Shown here piece after piece: positions 8,334 through 18,868 of a stretch of 64,000 nucleotides of DNA. Source of the DNA: Burkholderiales bacterium JOSHI_001. GTDB lineage: Bacteria > Pseudomonadota > Gammaproteobacteria > Burkholderiales > Burkholderiaceae_C. Where the stretch lies: assembly GCA_000244995.1 (NCBI GenBank), contig CM001438.1:674921-738920 (forward strand), written 5' to 3'. Made by a program: the position numbers and the translations under genes. The number at the start of each line of letters is the position of its first letter. Positions within the stretch are counted from its first letter, which is position 1. The notes below the pieces were generated by a model. The model was not told the origin of the DNA. It saw nothing but the letters and a program-made list of their open reading frames with translations, and searched no databases.

Positions 8334-10637
8334 TCAATCTAGGTCTGCCAAAGCTTTGGCGACTGACGCTAGCCCGCGCTTGTAGCGAGCAGGAAGCCTG
8401 TCGGCAGCCTCCAGCGCCTTGAGTACCGCTAAGGCCTGAGTCAACAGCTGCCTTCGTCGGGAGACGGCTTCTACCGCGGTCGCTTTGTAGACCTTCCAAC
8501 AGGAGGTGACCAAATCGAGCTGCCACGCAGCGTTGTCGGGGTTTTCGGTGGCCAGCTTCTGAATGATCACTAGATCCGCCTCGAAGCTGTTGAGTGCGGC
8601 GGCCAGGTTGCCCTGGGCCTGCTGCACTTCTCCCATCCTGAAATGGCTGACCGACAGGTCGTGCTGCCACAGGGTGTTGCTGGGGTCGACGCTGACCAGC
8701 TTCTGGGCGATCGTCTTGTACGCCTCGTAGCTGTTCAGTGCGGCGGCCAGGTTGCCTTGGGCCTGCTGCACACGGCCCACCTTGAGGTGCGTGACCGACA
8801 GGCTGCGCTGCCATCCAGTGTTGTTGGGGTCGAGGCTAACCAGCCTCTGGTCGATAGCCATGCTTGCCTCGAAGCTTCTGAGGGCGGCGGCCAGGTTGCC
8901 CTGGGCCAGCTGCACTTCGCCCACCGCGCCGTGACTGATAGCAAGGTCGTACTGCCACGTGGTGTCGCTGGGGTCGAGGCCAGCCTGCTTCTGGGTGATC
9001 GCGCTGTACGCCTCGAAGCTGCTGAGTGCGGCGACCAGGTTGCCCTGGGCCAGCTGCACATTGCCCACCTTATTGTGGGCGATCGACAGGTCGCGCTGCC
9101 ACCGGGCGTTACTGGGGTCGAGGCTGGCCAGTTTTTGGGTGATCGCCTTGTACGCCTCGAAGCTTCTGAGGGCGGCGGCCAAGTTGCCCTGGGCCTTCTG
9201 CACATTGCCCACAAAGTTGTGCCCGATTGACAGGGCCCGCTGCCATTGAGTGTCGCTGGGATCGACGCTGACCAGCCTTTGGTCGATAGCCATGCTTGCC
9301 TCGAAGCTTCTGAGGGCGGCGGCCAGGTTGCCCTGGGCCTGCTGCACTTCGCCAATCCTGTTGTGGGCGATCGACAGGTCGTTCTGCCAGAGGGTGTTGC
9401 TGGGGTCGACGCTAGCCAGCTTCTGGGCGATCGCCATGCCCGCTTCGAAGCTGCTGAGTGCGGCGGCCAGGTCGCCTTGGGCCTTCCGCACTTGGCCCAT
9501 CCAGCTGTGACTGATGGACAGGTCGCGTTGCCACTGGGTTTTGCTGGGGTCGACGCTGACCAGCTTCTTGCGGATCGCTATGCCCGCCTCGAAGCTGCTG
9601 AGTGCGGCGGCCAAGTTGCCCTGGTCCCTCTGCACCTGGCCCACAAAATTGTGGCTGACTGCCAGGTCGCGCTGCCACTGGGTGTTGCTGGGGTCGACGC
9701 TAACCAGCTTCTTGCGGATCGCTAAGCACGCCTCGAAGCTGCTGAGCGTGGCGGCCAAGCCGCCCTGGGCCTGCTGCACTTCGCCCACCTTGCAGTGGCT
9801 GAGTGACAGGACGTGCTGCCACTGGGCGTTGCTGGGGTCTGAGATCGTTTGCTCTAGAGCCGAGGCCCTGGCCTTGACAAATCGCCTGAGTGCCTCGTCG
9901 CTCCGGCCATGGGTGATCCAAGCATCACCGGCATCGAAGAGCCACCAGATCGTCTGAAAGGACGGATCAAGCCGGCGCATATCGAACGCCTTCTCCAGGA
10001 GCAAGGCTCCCTGCACACGTTCCAGACGCGTGAAAGCCAGCGACGCCCGGGAGGCGATGAGGATGGCGGCCTGACGCGTCGAGGCCTTAGCCTGTGCCTG
10101 CTGCTTCAGGGCATCTTCGGTCGCCAGCTCCTCCGCCTTGGCCAGTAACTGATCAGCTTGTTCGAGCTTGAAGGCCTTGCGCGCCACGTCCGCTTGATCA
10201 ACCAGCTGCTTGATCGTATCGCTGGTCACCGGAGTGGCCTGGATTCGTTCGCCCAGGATCAGAAACTGCCGCATGAGCTCCTGGAAGGTCTGCGGCCAAT
10301 CGGCGGGAGGCACCTGTTTACCTTTGACGATCGACAAGAACCCCTGCACTGTCGCAAGCAGATCCCCCTGCTCCTTGGCCTTGGCGTTGTTCGACTGAGC
10401 GATGGCTCGGTCAACGATCGCCCTCAACAGTTTCGTCTGTTCCTCCGTCGTCGCCTTGGCCAAGGCTTGGGCCTCCTCCTTCGTCAGCCCGAGGAGGTTG
10501 ATCGTGCCGCCGGTCATTTGCCCCACGCCGACGGACCCCTGGCCAGTGAGGGTGACTTGGCCAAAGCCAGGTGCAGGCCAGACGACGCCAAACCAGACCG
10601 TTAGCAGCGCAGCCCTAAAGCGAGTCACGGCGCGCAT
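8334..10637 (-). CDS. Exported TPR-type repeat protein with N-terminal Gly/Val amyloid-like motif
   Basis: 767 aa. Residues 1-26 form an N-terminal hydrophobic signal-like segment ending in PAPGFGQ. Next comes a glycine/valine motif (about 30-48: GQGSVGVGQMTGGTINLLG) that is repeated in the neighbouring small membrane protein. Then follows a helical region, and from about 266 nine nearly identical 48-residue TPR-like units plus a partial tenth. Each unit starts DPSNTxWQ and contains GxVQxAQGNLAAALxSFEA. Such arrays are binding scaffolds or receptors. The start at 10637 is 9 bp after the stop of the 98-aa gene, so the two form an operon. The mature protein would sit in the periplasm or be membrane-anchored. 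No enzymatic domain is seen. Confidence 0.75.
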   Translation of the reverse strand: MRAVTRFRAALLTVWFGVVWPAPGFGQVTLTGQGSVGVGQMTGGTINLLGLTKEEAQALAKATTEEQTKLLRAIVDRAIAQSNNAKAKEQGDLLATVQGFLSIVKGKQVPPADWPQTFQELMRQFLILGERIQATPVTSDTIKQLVDQADVARKAFKLEQADQLLAKAEELATEDALKQQAQAKASTRQAAILIASRASLAFTRLERVQGALLLEKAFDMRRLDPSFQTIWWLFDAGDAWITHGRSDEALRRFVKARASALEQTISDPSNAQWQHVLSLSHCKVGEVQQAQGGLAATLSSFEACLAIRKKLVSVDPSNTQWQRDLAVSHNFVGQVQRDQGNLAAALSSFEAGIAIRKKLVSVDPSKTQWQRDLSISHSWMGQVRKAQGDLAAALSSFEAGMAIAQKLASVDPSNTLWQNDLSIAHNRIGEVQQAQGNLAAALRSFEASMAIDQRLVSVDPSDTQWQRALSIGHNFVGNVQKAQGNLAAALRSFEAYKAITQKLASLDPSNARWQRDLSIAHNKVGNVQLAQGNLVAALSSFEAYSAITQKQAGLDPSDTTWQYDLAISHGAVGEVQLAQGNLAAALRSFEASMAIDQRLVSLDPNNTGWQRSLSVTHLKVGRVQQAQGNLAAALNSYEAYKTIAQKLVSVDPSNTLWQHDLSVSHFRMGEVQQAQGNLAAALNSFEADLVIIQKLATENPDNAAWQLDLVTSCWKVYKATAVEAVSRRRQLLTQALAVLKALEAADRLPARYKRGLASVAKALADLD
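8544..9839 (-). repeat. Nine tandem 144-bp coding repeats (48-aa TPR-like units)
   Basis: Nine in-frame units from the DPSN at 9839 down to 8544, each exactly 48 codons. They are highly similar at DNA level as well as protein level, indicating recent unequal amplification or gene conversion. A tenth degenerate unit (NPDNAAWQ) follows. Confidence 0.9.
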
Positions 10638-10646
10638 GGAGGGCCC

Positions 10647-10943
10647 CTACTTCGCAGCGCTGGCAGAAGAGGCAGCGGGTCCTGCGCTCGCTGGCGGTGC
10701 ACCGACGCTGATCGTGCCGCCGCTCATGACTCCTACGCCAACAGCACCCGGACCACTGACGCTCACAGTTGCTGAGCTTTGCAGAGCTGGCGCGGCTGCC
10801 GCGGGTGTTTTTGGTGGTTCAGCTTTGGGGTTGAAGTGACTGAACCAGGTGTAGGCAAGTCCACCGATGGCAACGATGGCCCCGACGACGGCGGCCCAAG
10901 TCGGTGCCGCAGATCCAGAAGCAGATTTCTTGGCTGTCGCCAT
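10647..10943 (-). CDS. Small single-pass membrane protein sharing the Gly/Val motif
   Basis: 98 aa. A Lys/Ser-rich start is followed by one transmembrane helix (about 14-34, AAVVGAIVAIGGLAYTWF), a Pro/Ala linker, and a C-terminal motif (VSGPGAVGVGVMSGGTISVG) that matches the N-terminal motif of the downstream TPR protein. Twelve or so positions are identical, including GAVGVG-like and GGTI blocks. It is the first gene of a two-gene operon, with the TPR gene starting 9 bp after its stop. Function is unknown. The domain plan, a membrane helix plus a shared short motif, fits a membrane effector controlled by homotypic assembly, but this is inference. Confidence 0.7.
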   Translation of the reverse strand: MATAKKSASGSAAPTWAAVVGAIVAIGGLAYTWFSHFNPKAEPPKTPAAAAPALQSSATVSVSGPGAVGVGVMSGGTISVGAPPASAGPAASSASAAK

Positions 10944-11636
10944 AGTTCCCTCCCACGCTCACGGTTTGGACGAATGCTAAACCTGGGCTGGGTTGATCAG
11001 CCTCGACTTTCCCTACAAATGCCTCGGCGCATCCATGCGCCCGTGCAGCGTGCGGACTACGGCAATGCCGTGGGGTGTAGTCTTGGAGCAGACGACGTAC
11101 CGCTCGACGGTCCGGTGCCTGTAACCGGCCCGAATATGATCGCAAACTGACGGACTCTTAGGCGAACGGGGCGGGGGACCAGGGCGGCGTCTGGTGCCTG
11201 TAGGGGCTGCCGGCCGATGGCTTTCACGATGGGCTCCCGAGGTGGCGCCGCCCCACGGTCTCGAGGGCCTCGGTTCGGAGCCGACCGGCAGCTGCGGGGC
11301 GAGGAATTCAAGCCCGCGGATGACGGTTCTGGGTCGTATGCGGGTGTTCCCGGACGTTCATCGAACGGCCGCTCGATGACCGACACCTGCCGGTCAACCT
11401 TCGAGTGACCAGTGTACGCAGTGCAGCCGACCTTCGCGGCGGCCGAATGGTTCGCTCTGCCCGGCCAGGAGCAGAGATTCACCACAGTCAGCTTTGAGTT
11501 CGCTCGATTCAGGGCCCTTCACAACTTGGCGGAGGCCGACACCGCGCCACAAGCTCAAGCGGCGTCGGAACCTTCTGGGCATACTGTTCCTGAACGTCCC
11601 TGGACCAAGGTCGCCGGCACTTGAGCCGGCGCCACC
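10944..11636. other. Non-coding stretch with a degenerate repeat
   Basis: 693 bp without a convincing gene. Around 11300-11345 it carries a degenerate copy of a sequence found again at about 13670-13715 (shared blocks TTCA-GCC, GCG-ATG, CGGTTC-GGG). Minus-strand frames here give Arg/Pro/Ser-rich shadow peptides only. The promoter of the 98-aa gene should lie near 10950-11050. Confidence 0.5.
11300..11345. repeat. Degenerate dispersed repeat, copy 1
   Basis: Aligns with 13670-13715 at about three quarters of positions by eye. The shared core reads roughly TTCA(A/G)GCC then CGGTTC(T/A)GGG. Confidence 0.35.
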
Positions 11637-12218
11637 TCAAGGGGTAAGGGGCACCCTCGCCCCGCGGATGGCATCAGCCGCCGCACGGTGTAGGGCGCCC
11701 GAGGCGTTGACCAGCGGCAGCCTGGTGATGAGCCGGACGCAGCGCATCGCCTGCGTGCCGAACAGCACAACACAGTCAGATCCGTACTGCTGAGCCGAGC
11801 GGTAGAAGATGCCGCCGAAGCCGGCGTCGCGCGCCTCGCCTGCCAGTTCCTGGGTCTCGCGATAACGCAGCGATTGCAGCACCGGCCAAGCGCCGGCGTG
11901 AAATCGCAGGTCCAGCAAGCGCAAAGGCGCAGTGGTCTGGAGGGTGAGCAGCCCGCGGCTTGCAACCGTCGACATGGACAGCGAGGTGGCCTCCCGCCGC
12001 GCGAGCGTCTCGTAGACCGCGGCCTCGCTCGACTCGGCGAAGTACGCGACCTCGTCGTTGGCCAGGTCGAACCGGTTTACAAGTAGGCCGCGCGGCGGGA
12101 TGCGAAGCGGTCCGACCGCCACGGAGCTGCGGCGCGATTGCAGGCGCTGCACCCGGTAAAGGATGCTGGGTGCGGGCAGGATGAAGTCGGGTGCGTGTTC
12201 GAGTTCTGCGAGCTTCAT
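11637..12218 (-). CDS. RES-domain toxin of a RES/Xre toxin-antitoxin pair
   Basis: 193 aa. RES toxins degrade NAD+ (NAD phosphorylase/hydrolase activity) and stop growth when released from their antitoxin. Seen: the early LYRV (Arg22), NRFD (Arg49), VAYFAESSEAAVYET (Tyr59, Glu70) and the C-terminal GIFYRSAQQYGSDCVVLF block with the conserved Ser141. Length fits the single-domain family. It starts 9 bp after the antitoxin gene, the usual order for this class. Located inside the island. Confidence 0.88.
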   Translation of the reverse strand: MKLAELEHAPDFILPAPSILYRVQRLQSRRSSVAVGPLRIPPRGLLVNRFDLANDEVAYFAESSEAAVYETLARREATSLSMSTVASRGLLTLQTTAPLRLLDLRFHAGAWPVLQSLRYRETQELAGEARDAGFGGIFYRSAQQYGSDCVVLFGTQAMRCVRLITRLPLVNASGALHRAAADAIRGARVPLTP

Positions 12219-12227
12219 GAGCGAGGG

Positions 12228-12698
12228 TCAGTTGCCCTCTTGCTCTGCGATGCCGAGAACACGTGTGCCTTGCCCTTGCTCGATGGCCGCGCGTGGCGTG
12301 ACACCGCCCAGAGCGCCGTGCGGCGTCTCCAGGAAGGCGAGCAGCGCCCAGCCTTCGGTCGTGCCGAGCGCCGCAGCGAGTTTGGGCACCAGCGGCCAGA
12401 CCAGCGGTTCGAACTGCCATCGGGGCAGGCGGAAGCCACGCTTGGTCTGGGACAGGCCGATGCACCGCCCTTTCGCAATCCAGGCGTTGACGGTGACCCG
12501 GCTGGTGCTGGCGAGTTCGGCTGCCTCGTCGGTCGACACCATGTCGTCGGCCGCAAGGCGCGCACTGCGTGCGGCCAAGCTGCTGCTGAGCAGGGCGCGA
12601 GTCGCTTCGAGGCTGACGTAGTCGGCATGGCCGGGTTCGGCGGTACGTGTGTTCCCGACTCGGGAGTCGGAGGGTAGATGCAGGAAATCGGTCTTCAT
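12228..12698 (-). CDS. Xre/ParS-type antitoxin (DUF2384-like) with HTH
   Basis: 156 aa. It binds and neutralises the RES toxin and represses the operon. Residues 53-95 form an excisionase-like helix-turn-helix (STDEAAELASTSRVTVNAWIA, then KGRCIG). The C-terminal part (about 105-150) ends in ALGGVTPRAAIEQGQGTRV, the signature of the DUF2384 toxin-binding domain. It lies immediately upstream of the toxin gene. Confidence 0.83.
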   Translation of the reverse strand: MKTDFLHLPSDSRVGNTRTAEPGHADYVSLEATRALLSSSLAARSARLAADDMVSTDEAAELASTSRVTVNAWIAKGRCIGLSQTKRGFRLPRWQFEPLVWPLVPKLAAALGTTEGWALLAFLETPHGALGGVTPRAAIEQGQGTRVLGIAEQEGN

Positions 12699-12740
12699 GG
12701 GTCCGGGGCTGCTCGCTGTAAGCGGCAGGCCAGTAGGAAG

Positions 12741-13382
12741 TCAGGGGTTGTTCCGAGCGTCGACCTTATGGCTCCCGAAGAAGCCGACAACGAAGCGCAT
12801 CAGCGCAAGGCACAGACGATCGATGGCACGGCGTTGCCGCGGTTGCCGGGTCTGGGCGACGTCCGACTTCGGGATGACATGCCGGCGGGACCACAGGTCC
12901 ATCACCGCGGCGTGGACCGCAGTCAGACCGTAGTGGCCCACCCGAATTGCAACGTCCAGCACCGCGACCGCCTTGGCGAAGAACGGCACCGGAGCCGGCT
13001 GGGCGTCAAGGCGGCTTGTGCCGTGGTTCGTCAGGGGCGGAGTCAAACACGTCCAGCCGCCGAGCAGCGCCTCGAACGTGGCGGGTTGCGGCCTTTGAGT
13101 AAAGACGTTGTCCAGCGCAAGGGGCTGGCGTGCGGCATTGACCAGCAGCAGTTTGACGCCGTCAAGGTACGACAGGCCTGCAAACTCCGACACTGACCAG
13201 TCCGCCTGCTTCTCGTCGACCTCGGCTTTCCAGCGCCGCAGCAGGCGAGTCACTTTGCGGAAGCGCACTCGCAACGACTCGCGGGTGTCGTCCGAGGCCG
13301 CAGTTCCCCGGCCGTGACCGGCGACATCGAGCATCGTCTCCAAGACTGGGACGACAACGGCTAGGGAGGATGTGTGGGACAT
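12741..13382 (-). CDS. Hypothetical protein, first gene of the RES/Xre operon
   Basis: 213 aa from the ATG at 13382. The frame stays open to 13484, but a promoter lies within that extension, so the downstream ATG is preferred. The N-terminal region is helical with many Arg (RVRFRKVTRLLRRWK). The middle contains FAGLSYLDGVKLLLVNAARQP, and the C-terminus is basic with a hydrophobic segment. I do not recognise the family. It ends 42 bp before the antitoxin start on the same strand, so it is probably co-transcribed. It might be a third component of the module or an unrelated passenger. Confidence 0.5.
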   Translation of the reverse strand: MSHTSSLAVVVPVLETMLDVAGHGRGTAASDDTRESLRVRFRKVTRLLRRWKAEVDEKQADWSVSEFAGLSYLDGVKLLLVNAARQPLALDNVFTQRPQPATFEALLGGWTCLTPPLTNHGTSRLDAQPAPVPFFAKAVAVLDVAIRVGHYGLTAVHAAVMDLWSRRHVIPKSDVAQTRQPRQRRAIDRLCLALMRFVVGFFGSHKVDARNNP

Positions 13383-13404
13383 CTCGTCAATCTCGTTAAG
13401 TTGG

Positions 13405-13432
13405 ATTGTACGGGAAATCCCGTTAAAGACAA
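13405..13432 (-). promoter_or_regulatory. Sigma70-like promoter of the RES/Xre operon
   Basis: On the minus strand, TTGTCT (13432-13427) and TACAAT (13410-13405) are separated by 16 bp. This predicts transcription starting near 13398, just before the ATG at 13382. Confidence 0.6.
13410..13423. promoter_or_regulatory. Operator-like inverted repeat in the RES/Xre promoter
   Basis: ACGGGAAATCCCGT has 6-bp perfect arms with an AA centre, located between the -35 and -10 hexamers. That is where an autorepressing antitoxin complex would be expected to bind. Confidence 0.5.
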
Positions 13433-13669
13433 GGCCCAGCTTGCCGCCGCGTGCAATGACTTCCGGCGTGAGCGGTTCCGGCAACCTTGCGGTTCAGACG
13501 GCAGGTGCCGCAGGCGGCAGGGCTGCGCTCGCAGAATCGGTTCGGGCCTTGTGCGGTCCCAAGCTGCGCGCTTTGCCTCAATCTCGCTATCTGCCGCGCA
13601 CCTCGGCAAGCCCTCCGCGGCAGGACCACTTAAGCGGCCCTGTACGTATGAACCACGGCTTCGCGGCGG

Positions 13670-13715
13670 CGACTTCAGGCCTGCGTATGTCGGTTCAGGG
13701 CCGTGGGCGATCGGC
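13670..13715. repeat. Degenerate dispersed repeat, copy 2
   Basis: Same orientation as the copy at 11300-11345. See that entry for the shared blocks. Confidence 0.35.
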
Positions 13716-13961
13716 CAGCTTCCCGCGACGAGCGGCGGCAATGTGAAGATCAGCCGACGCTCGCCCAGCTACGACCCGGTATGACTGCCATCTCAGCTTC
13801 CGTCTCAAAATTCGCGGGGACGACAACGAGGTCTGCGACCGCCACAGTTCTGCAATGAATCCCCCGACCCAAGCGATGTCGCGACGCTTGCGATGCGGAT
13901 GCAGCCGGGCGCATACGCCTGACAGGGTCCGCACTAAGGGATGCCCTAAAGCTGCTGCCGT

Positions 13962-13976
13962 TGACACTCTTTCCTT
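13962..13976. repeat. Inner copy of the end motif (right side)
   Basis: TGACACTCTTTCCTT, identical over 15 bp to 14054-14068 inside the terminal repeat, 92 bp away. A weaker relative, TGACACCGTTTC, lies between them at 14014-14025. Confidence 0.55.
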
Positions 13977-14050
13977 TTCAAGGCCTTGCCGTGTGCCCTT
14001 AGAAACGTCGTTCTGACACCGTTTCGAAAGACTGTGCCGCCCTGGGTTAG

Positions 14051-14077
14051 CGGTGACACTCTTTCCTTATGCGATCA
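14051..14077 (-). repeat. Right terminal inverted repeat of the island
   Basis: Read on the minus strand it begins TGATCGCATAAGGAAAGA and ends GTGTCACCG. It matches the left repeat at 22 of 27 positions and is followed on the plus strand by GTGT (14078-14081). Confidence 0.65.
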
Positions 14078-14097
14078 GTGTTCCGATGTTTGGTGAT

Positions 14098-14166
14098 AAC
14101 AAAGTCGTAATAGCAATAACAAACTCGTACTTCTTGCGCGCACCCCAACAACAAAGTCGTATTTGC
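14098..14166 (+). repeat. Three AACAAAGTCGT-type short direct repeats outside the island end
   Basis: AACAAAGTCGTAATAGC (14098-14114), AACAAACTCGTACTTCTTGC (14118-14137) and AACAAAGTCGTATTTGC (14150-14166). They begin 20 bp outside the right terminal repeat. They look like transposase- or replication-protein-binding iterons, perhaps the remnant end of a second element. Confidence 0.5.
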
Positions 14167-14653
14167 AGGGCACGCCTTGGCGGGAGGCCGGCTCTGACAG
14201 CGCTCAGAGCGCTTTCTGCCGCACCGCGGGTGACGCGCGGCCCCGGTGTTCCGACCAAGATTGGTCGTGAACACATGCGCCTTGGGTGGCAGTGCTTTTT
14301 TGGCCGCAGCGACGCGCCTGGATCGACCGCAGATCAAGTTACCGAGGCGCTTTAGGGTCGGCGCTCTGCGCCGGAAGTCGGCTATACGCAGCTTGCTGAC
14401 CGACGCTCGGCAAGGGAGTCGGGCCGTTGTCGACCCAAAGGCGTCCGTGGCGAAATTCAAAGTGAGAGACCGGTCTAAGTTGGAAACGGAGGCTCGCCGA
14501 CATCGTCGAGAACTTCAGACATCGGCAACATCGGGCATTCTTGGGCCGTGACGGCCGACGAAGACACGATCGCCGGCAAACGGCTGCATCTGAAGGCCGC
14601 GGGCTGACGCCGCCGACCAGACGGCGACTCCGCATGCTGTCTACACCCGTGCA

Positions 14654-17877
<3,224 letters not shown>

Positions 17878-17980
17878 AGACGGTGACGGACGAGGCGTGC
17901 CTCGTCCGGCCTGTGAGGACCGGAAGACGATGGATCGCGTCAACACATGGCTGGCCGGTCCGCTACCCAAACCCATCTAA

Positions 17981-18847
<867 letters not shown>

Positions 18848-18868
18848 GCCCGAGCCAAGGAGCCCTCC

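Larger units (their letters stand above)
1282..14077. mobile_element. Transposon-like genomic island bounded by inverted repeats, inserted after glmS
   Basis: The two ends match as an imperfect inverted repeat. Reading inward, both begin TGATCG, then ATAA, then AAAG and GTGTCA, giving 22 of 27 identical positions. GTGT lies directly outside both ends (1278-1281 and 14078-14081), as expected for a 4-bp target duplication. Further GTGTCA-containing copies lie inward of each end in the same relative orientation. The interior has visibly lower GC and more A/T-ending codons than the flanks, and its cargo is defence-like (Avs-like operon, toxin-antitoxin). No DDE transposase, TnsC/IstB-type ATPase or integrase is recognisable, so it would be non-autonomous or decayed. 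TG...CA ends with 4 bp of duplication suit the IS21 type. Multiple end repeats at attTn7 suit a Tn7 relative. Confidence 0.6.
13383..14653. other. Non-coding stretch containing the right end of the island
   Basis: About 1.27 kb. It holds the promoter of the RES/Xre operon, a degenerate repeat near 13670-13715, three inward-facing GTGTCA motifs and the right terminal repeat (13962-14077), and three AACAAAGTCG-type repeats (14098-14166). From 14167 to 14653 I see no gene. The short frames there look like shadows. Confidence 0.55.

Noticed and set aside
8544-9839. Regular direct repeats that at first resemble a repeat array
   Set aside because: The period is 144 bp, fully coding, without spacers. 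They are TPR-like protein units, not a CRISPR array.
11057-11485. 142-codon minus-strand frame in the gap upstream of the 98-aa gene
   Set aside because: Arg/Pro/Ser-rich, no RBS, and it overlaps a degenerate repeat. Similar peptide pieces appear at the second repeat copy, so it is repeat-derived.
12741-13484. Longer version of the gene ahead of the RES/Xre pair
   Set aside because: The first 34 codons contain the promoter and operator, so transcription would begin after that start. ATG at 13382 is preferred.
1279-14080. Classic Tn7 ends TGT...ACA with a 5-bp duplication
   Set aside because: The left side can be read as TGTTGATCG from 1279, but the right side reads CGATCAGTG and not ...ACA, and the flanking 5-mers CTCGG and TTCCG differ. 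TG...CA with GTGT fits better, although a damaged Tn7-like right end is not excluded.
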